This document shows positions 12,522 to 21,760 of a stretch of 46,263 bases of DNA, one piece after another (the stretch's first letter is position 1; the number at the start of each line of letters is the position of its first letter). Source of the stretch: Chara braunii (Eukaryota; Streptophyta; Charophyceae; Charales; Characeae). Where the stretch lies: the NCBI GenBank assembly GCA_003427395.1, contig BFEA01000226.1, positions 1,609,639 through 1,655,901 of the forward strand, given 5' to 3'. Below the pieces are notes generated by a model that was not told the DNA's origin, searched no databases, and worked only from the letters and a program-made list of their open reading frames with translations. Made by a program: the position numbers and the translations under genes.

Positions 12522-12843
12522 TAACAGAAAAATTCCCACGAGAAATGAAAGTTGAAAAAACATTCCATAAAAAAAAAATCCTTCATATTTATAAATTATC
12601 ATTTCAATGTTCGTCCGATTTTAAAATTTCCAATTTTATTTTATAAGTTTCCGTCTAAATATGAGTTTTCCCGTCCAACTACATCTATTTGTTCAAGATG
12701 GAATGGAAGCCTAGACGAGTTTATGAAATGTTTTAATTAAATTTTTATTCTACTCCAACAAATATCTCTAATTTAGATTGAATTAACCTATTTATGACTG
12801 GAAATCCTTACTTAGAATGACAGTCCAATTAAAATATTTCATA
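12522..12843 (+). mobile_element. Foldback MITE, truncated copy
   Basis: This aligns in direct orientation with the left 300 bp of the complete element at 20575-21095. Shared words include GAGAAATGAAAGTTGAAAA, ATCCTTCATATTTATAAATT and TGTTCAAGATGGAATG. It starts with the terminal AACAGAAAAATT and stops at about 12843, losing most of the second inverted arm. AT-rich and non-coding. Confidence 0.75.
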
Positions 12844-12914
12844 GGGTTTTTTTAGCCCTACACGCCCATATATATATATATTTTTTTCATACGTTAGAAA
12901 AAAAAAAATCCTGC

Positions 12915-13060
12915 ACCAAAATCGGCTGGTCGGCCGATGCCGAACCTGGCCGATTAGGCCGTCGGCCGAGGCCGCGGCCGATTTCCCCCCCCCGGCCGCG
13001 TCCGGGCGTGCAACATAGCTCCTAGGTACGAACGAACGTCGGTCGACTAGGACGGTCTCA
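12915..13060 (+). repeat. GGCCG-rich block, copy 2
   Basis: A run of GGCCG/CGGCC words is followed by GCGTGCAACATAGCTCCTAGG, as after the block at 320-435. It then continues with GTCGGTCGACTAGGACG, a word also present in element E (about 34456 and, diverged, 18733). It appears to be a chimera of repeat fragments. Confidence 0.5.
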
Positions 13061-14154
13061 ACCAAACGTGAAACCCACAATATAATCCTAGTCCCTTTAT
13101 AATTATCTTATCACAAAATAAATAGATAAAATCAATACACTTTATATCCAATCACACAAGATTGAATTTTGACTTGATGAGATGATCTCCCTAAGTTATT
13201 TCTTCTCAGCCTATATGACTGAAGATACTATTATTCCACCGCTTCCAAGGTCGAGACTCGATATTGATAAAAGATTAGGAAGAACAACCTAACCTTTAAC
13301 TTACGGTTAAGTGTGTTGACACTTATTAAACCATGACTTCTGCAAGTAAATCCCACTGGTACCATGCAGATCAACAAGTGATCTGGTTCCTGGCCGAAGT
13401 TTGAACTCTTGGGTCGACCACACCCACGTGACATATATGACTTATTCGGAGACTCGTAGCAATCTTGTTGGTCGCTTTGTCCTCCTGGGCAATAATTACT
13501 CTTTCTGTTCCACGAATGATGAAGTATCCATCTACATCATTTGGTAATTCAAAACAAAACCGCAGTCGATATCACTGCACAAAGAGAACCATCACCTTCG
13601 GTACCTACTTCTTCTTGTGGGCTGGAACTTCTTTTGTCTCCGACACACACCTATCCCTCTAGGAAGTGGTCTCGTGNATACTNNTTCCCCTCGCCCGAGC
13701 CCGAAGACTCGAATCTCAGAGGTTGGGCCGTCACCACCGAGTTGGCAGAGTACCACCCCCGATGAATCGGGTTCACTCCAATTCGTTAACAGGGACGGCT
13801 CCGAAAGCATACGAGCCCCCGCCTTGGATGCTTCCTAGAGAGAAAGGTTGTGTTCGCCACGAGTAGGTTTATTTTATTCTCATTATTAATAGGTTTGGGT
13901 AACTTATATGAAAAAGAAACATAAGAAGATAGACAACGAGAAACATTTGGACAGGTATAGGTAGATGAGATCGTTCGGGATAGAAAAAGTCAAACATGGG
14001 CAGAAAGCTAGATCCGTTTGACCTTATCTGGTTTATTTCAATTGAATTCATTCTACGACACACGCTGAATAATTTTTTTCAAAACGACAGTTCTTTTGAC
14101 GAGCAAGTAGGTGGGAGGTAGAAGGAGGGATAATTTTTTTCTTTGTCTCCAACA
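13061..14154. other. No recognised feature
   Basis: No open frame of substance, no motif and no simple repeat array. Ambiguous bases occur at 13677 and 13683-13684. I see nothing specific in this stretch. Confidence 0.4.
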
Positions 14155-14249
14155 GGCATAATCAATCCCCTTTGCAAACACCATTTTACCTACCTGCACA
14201 TCAAACCAAACAACAAGTTCAAAGGAAAACAAAATAAACCCGAACTCAC
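14155..14249 (+). repeat. 95-bp repeat also found beside the adaptor
   Basis: The stretch beginning GGCATAATCAATCCCC matches the 95 bases just after the adaptor at 16098-16192, with several differences (roughly 90% identity by eye). It marks the family from which the post-adaptor fragment came. Confidence 0.85.
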
Positions 14250-14689
14250 GTCAGACTCTCATTCACACACGCAAACACACATTTTCTTTACCTTTTCCGT
14301 GAACATTCAAAGAACAAGGTCAAGCAGAGTCTGCGTTCACACAGGTGTGAAGGGGTCTGAGTCAAACTGACCTTGAGTGAAGTTAAAACGACTCACTCAA
14401 GGAAGTCGTTCGATGTTCTGAACAGAAGAAAACAATGGTCGTCGAAGTCGAAAGTGCGTAGCTCACAACTCTCTCAGTTGTGGTCGCTCCACTGCGCCAT
14501 AATCCCCATCTCACCTTCAGAACCTCTCCAATGCAACCTCAATCGCCCCTTGACCACCAAGGATACCGCCAAACCAACTCGACAATCCACACCAGCTCAA
14601 ACAACTGCGTTTGCACCCCAAGTTGGCCCCACTTAGTCCCAAATTGATCCCAAGCGGCCCCGGTCGATCCCACGTCATCGCTTGCAATA

Positions 14690-15420
14690 CCAGATGGTCC
14701 AGAGCTCAAAACCACTTGCACAGCGCGCCGCCAAAAAATAAAGGTGACTGTTGTGAAAAACGCATGTGCTGCGAGCTCCAATAGTCACTGCCGCGTGCCC
14801 TCATTCCGCACTATTTTCATGGTGATGGTCCACACACCACTGCCGCACAATCCCAGATGTGCACCAGTGTTCATACTACCGCCGGATCATGAAAGAATAG
14901 TCCACCATGACCGCGCACATCAAAAATTAAAAGTGGGACTGTCGCCCGTCGTGCCGTCGAAACTGGTACCATGCCGCCGCGCCCAAAAAAAATTGGCAGC
15001 ACCTCCCCCTCAAAAAAGGTTGCCGCCGAGCCAGGATTTTAACGGCATGGCCCCACTGGATGCACCGCCGTGCCCGTGCCACCAAAAATCTGAACGCGCT
15101 TCCGCGCCACCGTAAAAAATATTGCCACCGCCGAAACATTTCGGCAGCGCTTCCTTATCACCACCAAAAAGCACTGTCGTTGCCTCACCAAGCGGACAGC
15201 ACCCCCCCTGTGCTGTAAAAAAAAAATCACTACCGCTGCCGCACCAAACGGGCAGCACCTCCCCTGCGCCTCACGACAAATAGCTGCCGACGCAGTGCAA
15301 CATGGGCAGAGTCTCCCCTGCACCACTTGTCGATGACTACCGTCGCCGTTCAAAATGGGCAGAGTTTCCCCTTCACCGCTTGCCGAGGACCTGATGCGAA
15401 CAACATCTCCTGCTGGCACC
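14690..15420. repeat. Diverged GC-rich minisatellite
   Basis: A degenerate unit of about 60-70 bp recurs roughly ten times. Its recognisable core is GGGCAGCACCTCCCCTGC, followed by CACC, a short A run and ACTGCCGCCGC-like words. The clearest units are at about 14990, 15070, 15140, 15190, 15250, 15305 and 15355. Open frames across it are low-complexity shadows. Confidence 0.6.
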
Positions 15421-15981
15421 ACGCAGCCCGATGACTATGACAGCCTCTCCTTTCCTCCCTCACTGCAGACCTCCACTCCACTCCTCCTCTCACTCGCTGG
15501 CTCTCGGCACTCTGACAACCACTTGAGGCTCAACCAAAAAAACGGGGCTAAGCCTAGCCCTCGATCTGAACTTCAATCGAGGGCTGGGAATCTTGATGTT
15601 CCACTAGGAACATCAAGTCCTTGGCTTTAGTAATGCACCTGGCCGCCATCCACGGTCAGACGCAGTCCAAAATGGCAGTACCAAGTCATTTTAGGACTGC
15701 ATGCCCAACTGAACAGGCGCAGTCTTATCAGCCCCTAGAAGCTTCTGGGGCTGCACCTATTCCACGGCCGCGGCCACATACGTCGTCGTTACTTACTCCC
15801 CCCCTTGTTTTTTTCCTGTCCCCTCGTCTCTTTTCACTAACCTTGCACCTCCAAACGAGCCCCCACCTGGGCACCAACAGTGCCAGATACGGGCGGTCTT
15901 TTGACAGCTGCTGCCCGTTTTTAATTACGAACGGGCGTAGCTGTTCACGCCCAGGTCGTTCAGAGGAGGGGGGGGAAGAGG

Positions 15982-16010
<29 letters not shown>
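15982..16010. repeat. Poly(A) run
   Basis: A 29-base run of A follows a G-rich stretch, after a hairpin-forming segment (GCCCGTT...AACGGGC at about 15920-15942). The same AACGGGCG word and an A-rich tract follow the hammerhead at 17020-17100, so this may be the tail of a related retroposed RNA. Confidence 0.6.
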
Positions 16011-16012
<2 letters not shown>

Positions 16013-16059
16013 CAAAAGAAAAAACAAAAACAACACACAAAAACTACAAAGGCTAGGGA

Positions 16060-16097
16060 CTGTCTCTTATACACATCTAGATGTGTATAAGAGACAG
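16060..16097. other. Nextera mate-pair junction adaptor (artefact)
   Basis: The 19-base mosaic end CTGTCTCTTATACACATCT is followed directly by its reverse complement. This is the biotinylated junction adaptor of Nextera mate-pair libraries, not genomic sequence. Its translation gives the well-known artefact peptide SYTHLDVYKRQ. The sequence on its two sides was joined by circularisation and need not be adjacent in the genome. Confidence 0.98.
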
Positions 16098-16192
16098 GGC
16101 ATAATCAATCCCCTTTGCAAGCACCCTTCTACCTACCTCCACATCAAACCAAACAACAAGTTCAAAGGAAAACAAAGCAAACCCGAACTCAC
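16098..16192 (+). repeat. Post-adaptor fragment, copy of 14155-14249
   Basis: The 95 bases between the adaptor and the N gap repeat 14155-14249 with about ten differences. They therefore come from another copy of that repeat, not from the same molecule position. Confidence 0.85.
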
Positions 16193-16936
16193 NNNNNNNN
16201 NNNNNNNNNNNNNNNNNNNNNNNNNNNNNNNNNNNNNNNNNNNNNNNNNNNNNNNNNNNNNNNNNNNNNNNNNNNNNNNNNNNNNNNNNNNNNNNNNNNN
16301 NNNNNNNNNNNNNNNNNNNNNNNNNNNNNNNNNNNNNNNNNNNNNNNNNNNNNNNNNNNNNNNNNNNNNNNNNNNNNNNNNNNNNNNNNNNNNNNNNNNN
16401 NNNNNNNNNNNNNNNNNNNNNNNNNNNNNNNNNNNNNNNNNNNNNNNNNNNNNNNNNNNNNNNNNNNNNNNNNNNNNNNNNNNNNNNNNNNNNNNNNNNN
16501 NNNNNNNNNNNNNNNNNNNNNNNNNNNNNNNNNNNNNNNNNNNNNNNNNNNNNNNNNNNNNNNNNNNNNNNNNNNNNNNNNNNNNNNNNNNNNNNNNNNN
16601 NNNNNNNNNNNNNNNNNNNNNNNNNNNNNNNNNNNNNNNNNNNNNNNNNNNNNNNNNNNNNNNNNNNNNNNNNNNNNNNNNNNNNNNNNNNNNNNNNNNN
16701 NNNNNNNNNNNNNNNNNNNNNNNNNNNNNNNNNNNNNNNNNNNNNNNNNNNNNNNNNNNNNNNNNNNNNNNNNNNNNNNNNNNNNNNNNNNNNNNNNNNN
16801 NNNNNNNNNNNNNNNNNNNNNNNNNNNNNNNNNNNNNNNNNNNNNNNNNNNNNNNNNNNNNNNNNNNNNNNNNNNNNNNNNNNNNNNNNNNNNNNNNNNN
16901 NNNNNNNNNNNNNNNNNNNNNNNNNNNNNNNNNNNN
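16193..16936. other. Scaffold gap (744 N)
   Basis: An unbroken run of N. It separates the adaptor-bearing fragment from the plus-strand element F. Long frames spanning it are meaningless. Confidence 1.
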
Positions 16937-16962
16937 ATTCATTCGCCCATCCGTAGATGGGC

Positions 16963-17008
16963 TGTCGGGGCACAGCCCCTGATGAGTCGGTGCAAGTCCG
17001 ACGAAACA
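16963..17008 (+). ncRNA. Hammerhead ribozyme
   Basis: All conserved parts are present in order. The cleavage triplet GTC (16964-16966) is followed by a short helix I hairpin (GGG/CCC with a small loop, 16967-16978). Next come the core box CTGATGA (16979-16985), helix II GTCGG/CCGAC with a seven-base loop (16986-17002), and the core box GAAA (17003-17006). Helix III is only about three pairs (TGTC against AAACA), the short open helix typical of retrozyme hammerheads, which often act as dimers. A perfect hairpin GCCCATC-CGTA-GATGGGC (16945-16962) lies directly upstream. Known chemistry of the family is self-cleavage after the C of GTC; activity here is not demonstrated. Confidence 0.88.
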
Positions 17009-17749
17009 ACCTGGCGACCCGTTTGTTCGAAACGAACGGGCGCTCAGTGCCAGCTATAAAAAAGGAAAGAAAGAGAAAAAAAATCTAAACAGAATCTAAA
17101 AGGAAAAAAATAAAAATCTAAAAAGAAAATCTAAGAAAAAAATATAAAGAAAAGATCTAAATGACATATAAAAAAAGTAGAAAAAAAAAAAAAAAAACTT
17201 TCACCTCTAAGGAAAAATGGTCGTCCGCTTTTACGGGCGATCGTTTAGTGTACTAGGGCTGAAAAACCCCTGTCACTTCGAACCACGCCACCTGGCGCTG
17301 TTTTTAGTTTTTAGTTTTAGTTTTAGCTTTTTTTTTTTTTTTTTCCCAACGGTTACCTCTCGTCGTGTCGTTTGCCCTAGTGGCAAAACGAACAAAACAA
17401 AAGAAAAAGAAAAAGGAAAAAAAGAGACAAAAAGGAAAATGCTACTTGCCTCGTGATGATGCCCCGATGTCCTCACTACAGCCCATATCTGGGCGCTTAA
17501 GCGTTCAGATACAGACAGGTAAGTTTCCTCCCCCTCCTTTTGTTTCTTTTACTTTTTTTTTCTCTTTTTTTTCCCAAAAAAAAAATAAAAAAAGTAAAAA
17601 ACTTTGACTTTTCTCGATTCATGCGTGTCATCCTTGCGTAACTTGAAGGGCCATGCTAGTTTGAACGCGGCCGATTTCGACCGCGCGATCCTTGAGATCG
17701 GGCAAGCAAAATCCACCGCGGCACCTGAAGCTGCTAAAGGGGCATCTCC

Positions 17750-17843
17750 AAAAGGAGCTAGCCCAACTACCTGTTGTCGGTTTCGATCCCTGTATCTACG
17801 GGGCGATAATCTGGCAATGGTACCTACTGGGCTAGCTCCTTTT
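17750..17843 (-). promoter_or_regulatory. tRNA-like Pol III boxes inside a 16-bp hairpin (right F)
   Basis: This is the counterpart of 11672-11765. The perfect arms AAAAGGAGCTAGCCCA (17750-17765) and complement (17828-17843) are retained. On the minus strand the A-box TAGCCCAGTAGG (17823-17834) and B-box GGATCGAAACC (17779-17789) keep their sequence although the bases between them have changed. Both boxes lie antisense to the hammerhead strand. Confidence 0.45.
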
Positions 17844-18100
17844 CACATCAAGAAAGGAGCAACCCTTCTATATGAAGGGCTTCTGGTGCCCACCAGGCCC
17901 CCTTCCAGCGCCTAGCAGGTTGTGCCTGCTAAGCCTGCTCGCTGCCGTGGCTGGCAGGCGGGGTCGGCAGCCGATAGCCTCATTGGCTGCCCTACCCAGC
18001 CGACCTTGGCGCCGCCGCCCCCGGTCCTTGGCGCAAAAGCCCCACGGACCCAAAAACTCCCTACCCCTTCACACTATGGTTCTAGCCTCGCCGCAACGAC

Positions 18101-18369
18101 CTTTTTTAGCCCGATTAGGCCCTGAATTGCACGATGTTAAAATAGGTTTAGCTTTAACGTTCCCAACCTCGCACGTCTCTGCGCGCGCGAGAAACGAAGC
18201 CTTGTCATTCACATCCGCTTCTTCTGGACGCTACACGTGTCCAAACTTAAATTCGAAAACTTTTAATTTTTCAGTCACAGGTCAGGTTTGAATAAACTTA
18301 TGGCAGTTAACCCATCTCATCAAGTTATGAAACCTGAATAACCATTTACTAAGTCGGACTTTGTCCGAT
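18101..18369. other. Spacer between F and E, right side
   Basis: About 270 bp is present here but absent at the left F/E junction. It contains a small stem (TCGGACT...TGTCCGA at 18353-18374) next to the probable start of E. Nothing else recognised. Confidence 0.4.
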
Positions 18370-18892
18370 ATTTAAAACCCCCGACAACGCAGGAGTTGGT
18401 TTACTTTCATCACGATACACATGGAGCTTCCACAAGCCGCCCCGGCTGAGTGCGCCAGCCATACCTCTCGCGAGCCCTGACGACTAGAAAGGGTCAACGC
18501 AAGGCATAACTTACCTCCACCTGCCGGAGTTGTCACCTCCCTTCGGTGGGCGTATCCCCGCCGAGCTACCAGTCCACAGTACGAAAATTAATCAGTTGCA
18601 ATCGCAGAGGTGGACCAGCCAAGGGCGTTTCTCGTACGTTGTAGCATAGGGGGTACGGGCGGTCTCACGCCTCTATCGAACCCGCACGAGAATCGACGCA
18701 ATAGGGGGTTAAAGTCCCAAGCGTGACTCGTCGTCGGTCGACGAGGACGCATCCCACATACCAGGCGTTACACCACAACACTCACACGTGGAACGACACA
18801 ACAAAACAACATGAACAATCCCAGTCCCTTCAGTAACCATCCCATAACCTCCTGATGCGGAAAATCGGATAGGTATCGCGTGGGAGACTTAG

Positions 18893-18899
18893 TATAAAA
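18893..18899 (+). promoter_or_regulatory. TATA-like box in element E (right copy)
   Basis: TATAAAA sits in the conserved context GAGACTTAGTATAAAACC. The same context occurs in the third copy at 34653. About 35 bases upstream lies a hairpin-forming segment with CCGAT/ATCGG-type arms that vary between copies. Confidence 0.4.
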
Positions 18900-20089
18900 C
18901 CACGCGGACGCAGGGCCTTCTCATATCCACTAACAATGTATGCTTACACAAGCGGTTGCAACAATGACGTACTATGTAGTACCCTTAATCGTGTGGTCCA
19001 AGATAAATCTCGAGGGTCTCGTTCGACACTCAAGTGTCGGCTGACACGCGCTTTGAGAAGTTAATCTCTCGACGATGGACAATCACCAAGTGCGGTTGAA
19101 AAACCACACCCTCTTTTGCATCCTGCGGAGAGTGGGTGGTGTGCACGTTCATACCTGTGGTGACAATCGTCTCTTATTGTCTTGAAGACCAACTTCATCA
19201 TTCAGGGTCTGGAGAGAACTCAAGGGGTTTGACTTTGACGGATGTCACGAATTACAACGTCCGACTGTAAAACTCTAAAAAGCAAAAGGATAAAAGGGGA
19301 TCTCACTTCCCTTTCTAAACAAAATTTGTTTAACCCTTACGCACGGTCGCAGTAGGTCGTGCGAACACCCAACGCGTATGTATGTACATATAGATGAAGA
19401 GTTATAAATTTGTGACGATCACTTCTCACAATCACACTGAGAATCCTCTCAACCATATATATGTATGTAATCGCAGACAGTTAAATCCGAAGTCCAAGTC
19501 ACCAAACATATTTGCAATCACCTCAAAGATTCAACCAAAAGTTCATACACTACACGGGGTCAACTTCAACCATTCTCTGCGCTCACACCCCTCGGTTTAG
19601 CCATATAAGCCTCATTCTTTGTGCAACTCTCAAAATAAAATACTCAGTATCTTTGTTAAGTGGCCATTCAATAAAGTCCGGGTAAAAACACCACGAAACA
19701 ATTCAAGCCACAAGGCTAAAGTCTTTAGTTTGAGTGGCAAAAGTGGATTGCAGTTGAGTCATAAGCCGACGAATCGGCAACCGACCTGCTATCAGTGATA
19801 ACAGATGATGATCCTCGTGGGATCAAGTTGAAACCATCCCAGATCCCGAACTAGATGATCAAGAGGACCTGTGGCATAAGATATGTCAATGTCCAAGCTG
19901 AATCAGCAGTGTATGGGGAGTAAATCTCCATAACACATTCTTACTCAAAGCTAGCTGTCAATTAAGTCTAAGTCTACCCCTAAGCCCGTATCTAAAGAAA
20001 AGGTAGACCTTTGCCAGAATCTCCTCTATTTAAGGATGAATCACCAAAATTGTCACCTATCAAACTATAATCTATCTCCTCTAAACTAA

Positions 20090-20370
20090 GAAATTTTCGG
20101 AAGCGCTTTCCGTAGAGAAAGTGTTTTTTCATAATTTATATAAGCTCGTATACAAAAACTGAAATAATTATAAACTCTATAAAGTCAAATTTTGTCTAAC
20201 CACCTGGATTAGCAAAATTTGGGCAGCACTCTCTTTAAAAAATGAGGTTTTCCATACTTTTACTAAGTCGTATACAAAACTTAGACAAGTTTAACTTTGA
20301 AAAGTCAAATTTTGACTAACTCCTTGGTTTCGTAGAAATTTCGGAAGCGCTTCCCGTAAAGAAAATAACT
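20090..20370 (+). repeat. Three tandem units of about 120 bp in E (right copy)
   Basis: The unit contains AAATTTCGGMAGCGCTTCCCGTA, then AAAGTG, a run leading to TATACAA, and AAGTCAAATTTTG.CTAAC. Unit starts are near 20090, 20213 and 20335. The same three-unit block recurs in the third copy at 36464-36740. Confidence 0.75.
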
Positions 20371-20574
20371 TACCAAGATTTATACAAAGCCAAGTATAAC
20401 AAATGATCCCAGAAAATGCGAGAATTAACCTAGGTAAAAAAAACTTAGCTCATAAAATGCAGAATTGAACTAACTCCTATAACTCTAGCACGTGACGAGC
20501 AACTAAAGTAACTACCTGTGAAACTGAAAATCGGACTAAGCAGTGATCTGACTCAACCACATGCAAGGCCAAAC

Positions 20575-21095
20575 CAACAAAAAAATTATCATGAGAAATG
20601 AAAGTTGAAAAAATATTTCATGAAAAACAAATCCTTCATATTTATAAATTATCATTCCAATGTTTGTCCAATTCTAAAATTTCTAATTTAATTTGATAAG
20701 TTCCCGTCTAAATATGAGTTTTCCCTCCCAACTACATCTATTTGTTCAAGATGGAATGAAAGTCTGGACGAGTTTATGAAATGTTTTAATAAGACTTTCA
20801 TTCTATTACAACAAATATCGTTTAATTTAGATTGGATTAACCTATTTATGACTGAAAATCCTTACTTAGAATGGCAATCCAATTAAAATATTTCATAAAC
20901 TCATCCAGACTTGCATTCCATCTCTAGCATGCAGTTCAAATAAGAAGGGATACCCATTCTTGGAAGGAAAGTTTTCAAGTAAGACGAAAAATTTTAAAAT
21001 TGGAATTACATTTTTTAAAATAGAATGAAAATTAAAAATTTAGAATGTAATTTTCCTTTACAATGATTATTTAATTCTGATAAATTTTTCTGTTG
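20575..21095. mobile_element. Foldback MITE, complete (521 bp)
   Basis: Terminal inverted repeats open CAACAAAAAAATTATCA and close TGATAAATTTTTCTGTTG. The two halves are themselves inverted copies of about 210 bp: GATGGAATGAAAGTCTGGAC at about 20750 is mirrored at about 20905-20930. It interrupts element E: the third copy reads straight through at about 36958. The target-site duplication is unclear. A truncated copy lies at 12522-12843. No transposase. Confidence 0.8.
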
Positions 21096-21196
21096 ATTGG
21101 TAAGTACTCTCACCAGTCCCCAAGTCAATTCCTCATAGATTCGTTCATAAAACCTTCAGATGATTAATCCATTATACCCAACTTCCATATGGTACG

Positions 21197-21760
21197 ATGC
21201 TCGACCATTCAGTTTAGAAACAATGTTTAACATGCCTTAGGATATACACGAACAGGTTGCACAACTACATTTCTCTTCTTTGGGCAAATGACTAGACCAT
21301 TCAACTTAGAAACAATGTGTGGTCGCCATGAACTGTTAAATATCAAAAGTTTAATTATTTCTGACTTTGTTTTAAAAAACAATGAAAATATGGGCAGGGG
21401 ATTGAGCCATTCAGCTTAGAAACAATGCTCAGCTTGCCCAGGTTAATTCCAATTATATTATGTGGCTTTCCTTCTCTTCTTAGTGATATGGCTTACCGCT
21501 GGACTATTTAGCTTAGAAACAATGTTCAGCTGTCATTTCGCATGCAATTATAAATAAAATATTTTTTATTATACTCAGTTTATACTTATGTGCGTGGCTT
21601 CAAGCTAAACCATTCAGCTTAGAAACAAACCCTCGAAAATAAACAAAGCAACCAGGTCATTCAACTTAGAAACAATACGTGGTCCTTCTGAAAACAACCA
21701 AATAAACATGGTCATGAGCCATTCAGCTTGAGAAACACTGTCTAGTCCTTGGTTGACCCG
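21197..21760 (+). repeat. Hairpin array, right E copy
   Basis: Seven conserved loops (CATTCARCTTAGAAACAAT) occur, and at least five retain pairing flanks. Stems by position: ATGCTCGAC/GTTTAACAT (21197-21233, 7 of 9 pairs), GACTAGAC/GTGTGGTC (21290-21324, 7 of 8), TTGAGC/GCTCAG (21402-21432, 6 of 6 with one wobble), GCTGGAC/GTTCAGC (21498-21530, 7 of 7 with one wobble) and ACCAGGT/ACGTGGT (21651-21683, 6 of 7). Units near 21610 and 21717 look decayed. Confidence 0.75.

Larger units (their letters stand above)
16937..18100 (+). mobile_element. Element F, right copy: retrozyme-like structured-RNA element
   Basis: This is a non-coding element of at least 1.16 kb, truncated on its left by the N gap. 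In order it holds a small hairpin and hammerhead ribozyme (16945-17008), the hairpin CCCGTTTGTT/AACGAACGGG, an A-rich polypurine tract (17055-17210), and a palindrome around GCGCTTAAGCG (about 17490). A dense hairpin run follows (17750-18060): the 16-bp stem at 17750/17828, CCCTTCtatatGAAGGG, CTGGTGccCACCAG, TAGCAGGttgtgCCTGCTA, GGCAGCC...GGCTGCC and GGTCC...GGACC. A second copy, inverted, is at 11415-12300. Hammerheads in LTR-like ends of small non-coding elements define plant retrozymes. Here I see only one hammerhead and no paired LTRs, so 'retrozyme-like' is an inference. Confidence 0.6.

Noticed and set aside
14744-15630. Proline- and alanine-rich open frames on both strands
   Set aside because: They follow the GC-rich minisatellite units and have no recognisable domain; stop-poor because of composition.
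15621-17059. Long open frames across the adaptor and N run
   Set aside because: They consist of adaptor translation (SYTHLDVYKRQ) and X residues from the gap; not genes.
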